The translations under genes were made by a program, and so were the position numbers. DNA of 64,000 bases from NCBI GenBank assembly GCA_037447655.1, contig JBBHKE010001966.1, positions 1 to 64,000 on the forward strand. Direction: 5' to 3'. The notes under the pieces are model-generated. The model was not told the DNA's origin, made no database searches, and saw only the letters and a list, made by a program, of their open reading frames with translations. This document shows positions 22,553-31,371 of the stretch, one piece after another (position 1 is the first letter of the stretch; each line of letters opens with the position of its first letter). Source of the DNA: Zygnema cylindricum (Eukaryota > Streptophyta > Zygnematophyceae > Zygnematales > Zygnemataceae).

Positions 22553-23363
22553 GGTTACGGGCCCTCCCTCAAGAATACCTATCTTCGACGGCACGGACTA
22601 TATCTATTGGGCGGATATGGTGGAGTTATATTTTATGAATATAAACCTTATGGATGTTTTGGATGGATCTATGGACGAATCAGAAGCGAGTTGGAAGAAG
22701 AAAAATCTGCAGTGTCTCCACATCATCAAACTACTTATTTCAAAGGAGCTTGGAATGGCGCATATTCGAATGAAAAAGGCGTCGGAAATTTGGAAGTCAT
22801 TAAAAGACATATACATGAAGACTAATGTTCAGCACCAAATGATCACTGCTAGAAAAATTTGGGAGTATAAGTACTCTAGTGGTAGTATGGCAGAGTATTG
22901 TTATGGTTTGAGAAAATTAATTGTAGAAAATGCTTGTTCAGGTGGCAATTTTCCTAATGACCAACAAGCACTATTGTTAATGAGAGGGCTTCCTAGTGAA
23001 TATAAAGGAGCCTCTGACAATTTGAAAAAATTACCGCAGGCTGAGTGGAATCTAGCAATAGCAATTCAGTATGTGTTAGATGAAGAGTCTAGTCAGGAAG
23101 CTTTTAAAGGTAGTGGACAAGCTGAAGCTTTTTATACAGAAAGTGCTCGAAAAGTACAGTTTTAGAATAGTCATATTAAAAAGAGGTCTGATGTATGTTA
23201 TTATTGTAATGAAAATAGACATGGCTATAAAAGTTGTCCAAAGTATAAAAAGGCTGCTGAAACTGGAATCTTTCGTCCTTGTTGGTACATACGAAAATCA
23301 GAGTTTCGCCAACCTACAGAAAATTCTGCTTTCACCTCAAATATGATAGAAATGGAAAAATAA
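22500..23363 (+). pseudogene. copia gag with CCHC zinc knuckle, one in-frame stop
   Basis: The frame starts at the LTR-internal ATG (MACDLVAVGATTVVSEQQ), crosses the LTR end and primer site, and continues with PSRIPIFDGTDYIYWADMVE, a typical copia gag start ('F.G.NY..W'). It is interrupted by TAG at 23163-23165, then stays open in the same frame to TAA at 23361-23363. The nucleocapsid knuckle CYYCNENRHGYKSC (CX2CX4HX4C) at 23196-23237 binds the packaged RNA. No other Met lies between the LTR end and the conserved domain, so initiation must be inside the LTR. An upstream in-frame ATG at 22419 exists, but MACDLV is favoured because the equivalent ATG recurs in LTR families B and C. One stop codon inactivates this copy. 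Confidence 0.85.
22553..22567 (+). other. primer-binding site, half-tRNA-iMet type
   Basis: GGTTACGGGCCCTCC directly follows the LTR. From memory of plant initiator tRNA-Met, the complement of its anticodon arm is GGTTATGGGCCCACC, a 13/15 match. This is the internal (half-tRNA) priming seen in Drosophila copia and yeast Ty5, not the usual plant copia site TGGTATCAGAGC. The site lies within the gag reading frame. Confidence 0.6.
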
Positions 23364-24190
23364 GCTTTGAATTTTTCGAAAACAAACGAAAATTCCCTTT
23401 TTGCACACACTAATACGATTACAGGAGAAAAATACTTTGGTTGGAAAAAGGATCTGAAAAAAGAAGGTATAATAGAAGGTGTAGAATTTAGCAAAAAGGA
23501 AGAATATTATGTAATGGTTTTTCTCTCGAAAGGATACATATAAATCCTTGTGAGAGCGGCCATAGAACGGAAAAAGTGTTAGAATTAGTTCACTTGAGTG
23601 TATGGGGACCAGCTAAGATCGCATCAGCACAAAATATGAGATACATGGTGACGTTCACGGATGACTATTCAGGCTACACGAAAATTTCTTTCATGAAGGA
23701 GAAAAGTGAATTGTTTTCCAACTTCAAATAATTCAAAACTTGGAGTGAGGAAATTCACGGAATTCAATTACGAGCATAGAGATTGGACAACAAAGAAGAA
23801 TATCTATCACGAGATTTCCTCACTTATTTGGAAGAAAATGAAATATCCCATAGAAGTTTAGAGAAAAATGACGAAGCAGAGAGAGTAAACAGTACATTAA
23901 CAGCAGTTGCCAGATCAATGCTTGTAGAGAAAAATGTAAATTTGAAATTTTGGGCTGAGGCCTTAAATTGTGCCACATATATCAAAAATAGATTAGAGTC
24001 TAGAGTAACGAAAGGAAAGTCACCTCATGAGATATGGGCAGGAAGAAAACCAACAGTCAGTCATCTTATAGTATTTGGTAGCAAGGTTCTTATAGCAGAG
24101 AGCATTCACACTAGGTGGAAAATAGAGCTGAAAGGTATATTTGGAATCCTAGTTGGTTACGATGATTCGTCAGAAGAATATAGAGTATAA
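23364..24190 (+). pseudogene. copia integrase, degraded
   Basis: After a frame change, pre-integrase traces are followed by the integrase core in one frame from about 23561. VHLSVWGPAK stands where copia integrases read H.DV.GP, so the first catalytic Asp is Ser. FTDDYSGY, RLDNKEEY (second Asp kept) and DEAERVNSTL (catalytic Glu kept) follow, then LNCATYIKNR and KSPHEIWAGRKP. Stops at 23729-23731 and 23777-23779 break the frame. Together these changes rule out a working DDE enzyme. Confidence 0.88.
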
Positions 24191-24826
24191 ATACCCGAGA
24201 AGAATAGGGTAGTAATAACAAGAAATATCATTATAAATAATGAGGAGGAATTAACAATTGACAGAAAAACAGAAAAAGTTATTGAATATGCTATTTTTCA
24301 ACCTACGATGGATCAAGTTTTAATGTTACAAGGACTCGATAAGGCGCTGAGCACAAGTAGCGACGACTATGTCTCGTCGGAGGACCAGCGACGAGATCAT
24401 CTCGTCGCTAGATCATCAATGACGGGCTCCGAAGGAAAAACACGAAATAGCGACGAAACAACGTCATCGCTGAACCAAGGACGCGATGATGTAGTCCCTA
24501 TAAATTTGAACACGGGCACAAGAGAATCTAGTAAATGTACAGATATGCGTGTTTTGTCAGTGGACCAGCGTCGAGACCATCTCGTCGCTAGACCAAGATT
24601 ATCAATCACCAGTGAACCGCCGCAAGCGCAAAAACCAAAAACTGACAATCGGACCAAACCTTCGCCTCCAGCCACAAAATTTCCGGGGGGGAGATAGAGA
24701 ATTAATCGGAGGAATGCTTTTAAAAGACAATATGTACTATTTGATAATCAAGGGGAGTCTATTATACTTCGGGAGGCAAATTCAGACCCCGAAAAAGAGC
24801 ACAAGGTAACAGCAACAAATGAGATT
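24191..24826 (+). other. copia integrase-RT linker with palindromic repeats
   Basis: Spacer between integrase and RT, partly open (24308-24697), encoding a polar, repeat-containing segment. A 31-bp unit occurs at 24382-24412 and again at 24562-24592. The first copy holds an 11-bp-arm palindrome AGCGACGAGAT/ATCTCGTCGCT (24387-24409). A G7 run near 24685 precedes the stop. Confidence 0.7.
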
Positions 24827-25410
24827 GTGACACCTATTTTGGACGCCCAAAATTGGGAAATTGTGGAACCTTCACCGGATCGAAAAGCTATTGGAAATGA
24901 CCTATTAATTATGGAAATCATCATTAAAAGAAAAATCAAAATTAATACAGTTCTAAAATACAAGTTCAGAATGCAAAATTTGAAGGAGATCAAGAATATC
25001 CTTGCAATAGAAGTAGAAAGGGTTTGGAATAAAAGAATCATCAGATTGACAAGGAAAAAGGCATATATGTTAGAAAATTTGGAAATGATAGATAAAAAGG
25101 GAATTGCTACTCTTGCAAAGATCAAACAAGAATTAAAAGGTTTAGAGATAAAATTTGAAAACATTGTAAGTGACAGTCTGGAGTTAGGGGAGTCAGAATT
25201 TACAGGCAGGATTCACTATAAACATATCTTTTGGATTCTAATTAATTATATGAATTGCATAAGGCATGCAATTGCAGCAATCATAGGAGGATTAAGCATA
25301 AGTTTGCAAAAACTGGAAAAGACAGACTGGAAATCGGTAATAAAATCTTAAGGTATTTTGGTGGATGTAGTCTGGTTACAAAGATGTTTGTGGATTAAGT
25401 AGCTTAGAGA
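24827..25410 (+). pseudogene. copia reverse transcriptase remnants, core deleted
   Basis: NWEIVEPSPDRKAIGN matches the N-terminal copia RT line ('W.LV..P.G.K.IG.KWV'). The frame then jumps directly to LKEIKNILAIEVERVWNKRI, equivalent to 'L.YFLGIEV' well past the active site. The YVDD catalytic block between them is therefore missing. The last part (LINYMNCIRHAIAAIIGGLS) corresponds to the 'SLMYL..TRPDI' segment. RNase H is absent. An internal deletion of several hundred bases is inferred. Confidence 0.85.
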
Positions 25411-25429
25411 GTCTAAAGCTTTAGGGGAG

Positions 25430-25653
25430 TGTTGTTTTTGAAAGCTTTAGTCCTCTCTATATTATATGAGGGGAAGTTGTTGGGTTATAAAAGCTTTAGT
25501 CCTCTCTATATTATGTGAGAGGAAAACTCCAGGACTTAGAAACATTTTTAGAGTTGTTTCAAACTATGTATCAGATTTAGTGTAATGTGACAATTTGGAC
25601 TGTACGAAGTTAAAAAGATCATATCGGATGGCTCATATATAACACAAAGATTA
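25430..25653 (+). repeat. 3' LTR of copia family A, truncated
   Basis: Begins TGTTGTTTTTGAAAGC right after the AGGGGAG polypurine tract and follows the 5' LTR for 224 bp, then switches to satellite at ...AAAGATTA|TTAGG. About 680 bp of LTR are missing, along with the promoter and the LTR-internal ATG. Confidence 0.92.
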
Positions 25654-27106
25654 TTAGGTAATTTTGTGTAATTTAGGTAAAAATGCTTGTTATCGCTAAC
25701 AGTTTGGTTAATTTAGGTAACAATTTTTGTTATCGCTAACTGTTTCTGTAATTTAGGGAACAATTCTTGTTATCGCTAATAGTTTGTGTAATGTAGGTAA
25801 TAATTCTTTTTATCGCTAACCGTTTTTGAAATTTGGGTAACCTTTCTTGTTACCGCAAACAATTTGTGTAGTTTAAGTTAAAATTCTTGTTATCGCTAAC
25901 AATTTGTGTAGTTTGAGTTACAATTCTTATTATCGCTAACAGATTGTGTAATTTAGATAACAATTCTTGTTATCGCTTAATGTTTGGTTAATTTAGGTAA
26001 TAATTATTGTTATCGCTAACAGTTTGTGTAATTTAGGAAACAATTCCTGTAAGCTCAATCAATTTGTGTAATTTAGGAAATTATTCTTGTTATCGCTAAC
26101 AGTTTATGTTATTAAGGTCACAATTCTTGTTATCGCTAACTGTTTGTGGAATTTAGGTAGCAATTCTTGTTATCGCTAATAGTTTGTGTAATTTAGGTAA
26201 GAATTTCTTGTTATCACTAACAGTTTTTGAAATTTAGGTAACAATTCTTGTTATCGCTAGCAGTCTGTGTAATTTAGGTCTAATTCTTGTTCTCGCTAAC
26301 AATTTGTGTAGTTTAAGTTACAATTCTTGTTATTGCTAACCGTTTCTGTAATTTAGTAAACAATTCTTGTTATCGCAAACTATTTCGTTAATTTAGGTAA
26401 TAATTCTTGTTATCGCTAACAGTTTGTGTAATTTAGGAAAAAAGATTGTTATCGCTAACTATTTGTGTAATTTTGGTAACAATTCATGTTATCGCTAACA
26501 ATTTGGGTAATTTAGGTAAGAATTTTTTGTTTTCACTATCAATTTTTGTAATTAAGGTAACAAATCTTGTTATCACTAATAGTTAGTGTAGTTTAGGTCA
26601 CAATAATTGTGATTGCTAACTGTTTGTGTAATTTAGGTAAAAATTCTTGTTATCGCTAACAGTTTGTGTAAGTTAGGTAACAATTCTTGTTATCGCTAAC
26701 TATTTGGTTAATTTAGGTAACAATTCTTGTTATCGCTAACTGTTTGTGTAATTTAGGTAAAAATTCTTGTTATCTCTAACAGTTTGTGTAATGTGGGTAA
26801 CAATTTTTGTTATCGTTAAATGTTTTTGTAATTTAGGTAACAATTGTTGTTATGGCTAACAATTTGTGTAGTTTAAGTTACAATTCTTGTTATCGCTAAT
26901 AATTTGTGTAATTTAGGTAACAATACTTGTTATTGCTAACTGTTTGGTTAATTTAGGTAACATTTCTTCTTATCGCTAACCGTTTGTGTAATTGAGGAAA
27001 CAATTGTTATAATCGCTAACTGTTTGTGTAATTTAGGTAACAATTATTGTTATGGCTTACAGTTTTTGTAATTTAGGTAACAATTCTTGTTATCGCTAAC
27101 AGTTTC
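25654..27106. repeat. 40-bp satellite array, third block
   Basis: About 36 monomers between the truncated 3' LTR and solo LTR A1. The last ~450 bp match the left flanks of the other two LTR A copies. Confidence 0.96.
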
Positions 27107-28013
27107 TGTTGTTTTTGAAAGCTTTAGTCCTCTCTATATTATGTGAGGGGAAGTTGTTGGGTTATTATAGCTTTAGTCCTCTCTATATTATGTGAGAGGA
27201 AAACTCCAGGACTTAGAAACATTTTTAGAGTTGTTTCACACTATGCATCAGATTTAGTGTAATGTGACAATTTGGACTGTACGAAGTTAAGAAGATCATA
27301 TCCGATGGCTCATATATAGAACAAAGATTACGAAATGGCGTGCAGTACTTAATTATGGCATACTGTCCGATAGACAAGATCGGACCGACAAAGATTTACT
27401 AAAATCTGAAAGTGGACCACAGTGACGCAGCAAGTTTCGTCACTTATAATGTTTCAATATCAGTGGTAACTTTGTGGAAACGGGAGTTTGTCATCACATG
27501 TAATTGTATATTAGTGTGTACGGTCAGTAAAAGTCATCCGTAGACCATTAAGGTTCGTCTGTACTGTACTGAACAGTAGACACACTGAAGAGGAATTTAA
27601 CATACATCAGGTGTTTAGTTAGAGTACATTAGAGTACGGTTAAATAGTACCGTAACATTCTTTACAATGTTGTGATTGGCTAATTAGACAGTAGTAGAAC
27701 TTATTTGTATAAAGTCTAGGACTTAGTTACTTTTATATATTCCTTGTACAAGGTTTCAAAGGGCACATTTATGTATTTTATGGGATATTCTTTGGGCTAT
27801 ATCTCTTAGTTTATTTGAGCGTTTTGCTTGAAACTTTGTGAGTTGTCAGCACACGCGGTAAACTACATGCTAGTGCTGTTTGCGGCCATTTGGCCAGATT
27901 GACTGCTTTGTGCAGTGGGACGAAGTCGGTATCTTGAGTGCTTCCCCTTTTGGTTCTGTGATGGCTTGTGATCTAGTGGTAGTTGGTGCTACTAGGATTG
28001 TCTCAGAACAACA
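27107..28013 (+). mobile_element. solo LTR, copia family A, copy 1
   Basis: 907 bp from TGTTGTTTTTGAAAGC to CAGAACAACA, nearly identical to the 5' LTR at 21645. Left flank GTTTC and right flank GTTTG (28014) are a 5-bp target duplication with one change. A TATATAT element lies near 27734-27740 and the LTR-internal ATG is at 27961. No internal region remains, consistent with LTR-LTR recombination. Confidence 0.9.
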
Positions 28014-28701
28014 GTTTGTGTAATTTAGGTCATAATTTTTGCTATCACTAACTGTTTGTGTAATTTAGGTAACAATTCTTGTTATAACTAACAGTTTGTG
28101 TAACTTAGATAACAATTGCTGTAAGCGCAAAGAGTTTGTGTAATTTAGATAATAATCCCTGTTATCGCTAACAATTTCGTTAATTTAGGTAACAATTCTT
28201 GTTATCGCTAACTGTTTGTGTTATTTAGGTAACAATTCTTGTTATAACAAACAGTTTGTGTAACTTAGATAACAATTGCTGTAAGCGTAGACAGTTTGTG
28301 TAATTTAATTAATAATCCTTGTTATCGCTAACTATTTCGTTAATTTAGGTAACAATTCTTGTTATTGCTAACTGTTTGTGTAATTTAGGTAACAATTATT
28401 GTTATCGCTAACTGTTTGTGTAATTTATGAAACTATTCTTGTTATCGCTAACTGTTTGTGTAATTTAGGTAACAATTCTTGCTATCGTTAATAGTTTGTG
28501 TAATTTAGCTCACAATTCTTGTTATCACTAACTCTTAGGTTAATTTAGGTGTTAATTCTTGTTATGGCTAACAGTTTATGTAATTTAGGTAACAATTATT
28601 GTTATCGCTAACTGTTTATATAATTTAGATATCAATTCATTTTATCGCTAACTGTTTGGTTAATTTAGGTAACAGTTCTTGTTATTGCTAACCGTTTGTG
28701 T
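28014..28701. repeat. 40-bp satellite between solo LTR A1 and LTR B
   Basis: About 17 monomers. The order matches 31372-32059 at a constant offset of 3,358 bp. Confidence 0.95.
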
Positions 28702-29743
28702 TGTTGTAATTTATAAATCTTTATTTCAGTCAATAGGGGTAAAAATAACTTAGGATATTTTTTCTAGTAGTCTACTATAAGACTTACTTTAATTAGTGTT
28801 ACAGTAGCAAGAGGTACAGTAGAGTGTATCGTACTGTATCGTACTTTTGCAGGGACACGTGTCGGCGAAATAACGTATGCAGGTTTTTTGGAGTAGCGTC
28901 GACAATCATCCATACGCGTCAAAAAGTTGACGATGTGATTCACATGATCGGACGAACAGGATCTGCCCCGAGTATTCCGGAAACATATGGTACATCTCGA
29001 CAGTACCATCGTCGATCGAATTCGTTCCAGCGGACGCGATTCACCTGGGACCACAAGCGCGATTCACGAGGGACCACAAGCGTGATTCGCGTGGGACCAC
29101 AAGTGACGAAGCACTCAGGTGCTTCGTACTACATGACCACATTGGGCTGGACTTTAGCGGTCACTGCTGACTAAGCATTTAGAACATTTTGTGTACGGTT
29201 AGAACGTTTTGTGTACAGTTCAATTTCTGTAAATATCTGAATAACATTAGTTTGTAGTTTAGTGTGATAAAAAATAGTGTTCCGTTAATCAAGTTTTAGA
29301 AATAGTAATTAGGTTTTTAAAAGTACAGTAACGTACAGGTTTGATGCTTTGTCGTTAGTCAGGATAATAACTGTAGTAACGATTACCCGAATTAGTGTAG
29401 ATCAGTAGATACACAATGTGAGTATATAACTTAGAACTTAGACATTTTTTTAGAATCCAGTTTTGGGAATATGATATTCTAAGGGCAGTTTTTTGGGAAA
29501 CTTCTAGATATCATATCTTATGGTTTACTCGGTCATTTTGGCTGCAATTTTGGGAATTGTCAGTTTGCTGTATTGTGTATCACTGTGGAAAATTTGAAGC
29601 TAATTGGCTTTCTGAGTTATATTTTGTGTCAGATCTAAGTTGGCTGTTGAGTAGGTACTTTGATAGTTTCTACTGTTTTTTTTCATGTCTACTTCCACTA
29701 CTACTGCTGGTTCACCGCCTGCAACGGTGGTTGTAGAACAACA
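28702..29743 (+). mobile_element. solo LTR, copia family B
   Basis: 1,042 bp from TGTTGTAATTTATAAATC to GTAGAACAACA with the same TGTTGT/ACAACA termini as family A but otherwise different sequence. It is flanked by a perfect 5-bp target duplication TGTGT (28697-28701 and 29744-29748). The matching unoccupied site is at 32055-32059. TATATAA lies at 29423-29429. An ATG at 29685 opens MSTSTTTAGSPPATVVVEQ, which reaches the LTR end after 59 nt. Three 23-bp tandem copies (GCGATTCAC..GGGACCACAA) lie at 29036-29104. Confidence 0.9.
29036..29104 (+). repeat. three 23-bp tandem repeats in LTR B
   Basis: Three successive 23-bp units at 29036, 29059 and 29082, each containing GATTC and GGGACCACAAG, in the U3 part of the LTR. 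Such repeats often act as enhancer units in LTRs; no test is possible here. Confidence 0.9.
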
Positions 29744-30465
29744 TGTGTAACTTAGATAACAATTGCTGTAAGCCCAAACAGTTTGTGTAATTTAGATAAC
29801 AATTCATGTTATCGCTAACTGTTTAGTTAATTTAGGTAACAATTCTTGTTATCGCTAACCGTTTTTGAAATTTGCGTATTCTTTGTTGTTACCGCTAACA
29901 ATTTGTGTAGTTTAAGTTACAATTGTTGTTATCGCTAATTGTTTGTGTAATTTAGATAACAATTCTTGTTATCGCTAACTGTTTGTGTAAGTTAGGTAAC
30001 AATTCCTGTAAGCGCAAACAGTTTGAGTAATTTAGATAACAATTCGTGTTATCGCTAACTGTTTGGTTAATTTAGGTAACAATTCTTGTTATCGCTAACT
30101 GTTTGTGTAATTTAGGTAACAATTCTTGTTATCTCTAACAGTTTGTGTAATGTGGGTAACAATTCTTGTTATCGTTAACTGTTTTTGTAATTTAGGTAAC
30201 AATTGTTGTTATGGCTAACAATTTGTGTAGTTTAAGTTACAATTCTTGTTATCGCTAATAATTTGTGTAATTTAGGTAACAATACTTGTTATCGCTAACT
30301 GTTTGGTTAATTTAGGTAACATTTCTTCTTATCGCTAACCGTTTGTGTAATTGAGGAAACAATTGTTGTTATCGCTAACTGTTTGTGTAATTTAGGTAAC
30401 AATTATTGTTATGGCTTACAGTTTTTGTAATTTAGGTAACAATTCTTGTTATCGCTAACAGTTTC
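29744..30465. repeat. 40-bp satellite between LTR B and solo LTR A2
   Basis: About 18 monomers. The first part continues the array interrupted by LTR B; the last ~450 bp match the left flanks of the other LTR A copies. Confidence 0.95.
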
Positions 30466-31371
30466 TGTTGTTTTTGAAAGCTTTAGTCCTCTCTATATTA
30501 TGTGAGGGGAAGTTGTTGGGTTATAAAAGCTTTAGTCCTCTCTATATTATGTGAGAGGAAAACTCCAGGACTTAGAAACATTTTTAGAGTTGTTTCACAC
30601 TATGCATCAGATTTAGTGTAATGTGACAATTTGGACTGTACGAAGTTAAGAAGATCATATCGGATGGCTCATATATAGAACAAAGATTACGAAATGGCGC
30701 GCAGTACTTAATTATGGCATACTGTCCGATAGACAAGATCGGACCGACAAGGATTTACTAGAATCTGAAAGTGGACCACAGTGACGCAGCAAGTTTCGTC
30801 ACGTATAATGTTTTAATGTCAGTGGTAACTTTGTGGAAACGGGAGTTTGTCATCACACGTAATTGTATATTAGTGTGTACGGTCAGTAAAAGTCGTCCGT
30901 AGACAATTAAGGTTAGTTTGTACTGTACTGAACAGTAGACACACTGAAGAGGAATTTAACATACATCAGGTGTTTAGTTAGAGTACATTAGAGTACGGTT
31001 AAATAGTACGTAACATTCTTTACAGTGTTGTGATTGGCTAATTAGACAATAGTAGAACTTATTTGTATAAAGTCTAGGACTTAGTTACTTTTATATATTC
31101 TTTGTACAAGGTTTCAAAGGGCACATTTATGTATTTTAAAGGATATTCTTTGGGCTATATCTCTTAGTTTATTTGAGCGTTTTGCTTGAAACTTTGTGAG
31201 TTGTCAGCACACGTTGTAAACTACATGCTAGTGCTATTTGCCGCCATTTGGCTAGATTGACTGCTTTGTGCAGTGGGACGAAGTCGGTATCTTGAGTGCT
31301 TCCCCTTTTGGTTCTGTGATGGCTTGTGCTCTAGTGGTAGTTGGTGCTACTACGGTTGTCTCAGAACAACA
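30466..31371 (+). mobile_element. solo LTR, copia family A, copy 2
   Basis: 906 bp, almost identical to the solo LTR at 27107, with the same flanks (GTTTC left, GTTTG right) and the same neighbouring monomers. It is therefore a copy of the same insertion made by block duplication, not an independent insertion. LTR-internal ATG at 31319. Confidence 0.9.

Larger units (their letters stand above)
21645..25653 (+). mobile_element. Ty1/copia retrotransposon, family A, degraded
   Basis: A copia element with a complete 5' LTR (21645-22552), primer-binding site, gag, integrase and reverse-transcriptase remnants in copia order, a polypurine tract (AGGGGAG, 25423-25429) and a 3' LTR cut to 224 bp (25430-25653). 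The RT palm and RNase H are mostly deleted, leaving ~2.9 kb internally. Over the shared 224 bp the two LTRs differ at about nine positions by eye (~4%), so it is not a recent insertion. The left flank ends GTTTC; the right target-site copy was lost with the 3' LTR end. Confidence 0.92.

Noticed and set aside
27961-28013. Fragments of copia gag truncated at the same codon in several copies
   Set aside because: First read as recurrent truncation. The AACAACA ends pair with TGTTGTT starts and are followed by target duplications, so these are complete solo LTRs whose 3' ends contain the gag start.
28824-29174. 116-codon plus-strand frame
   Set aside because: Lies in the U3 of LTR B and includes the 23-bp repeats; no protein similarity seen.
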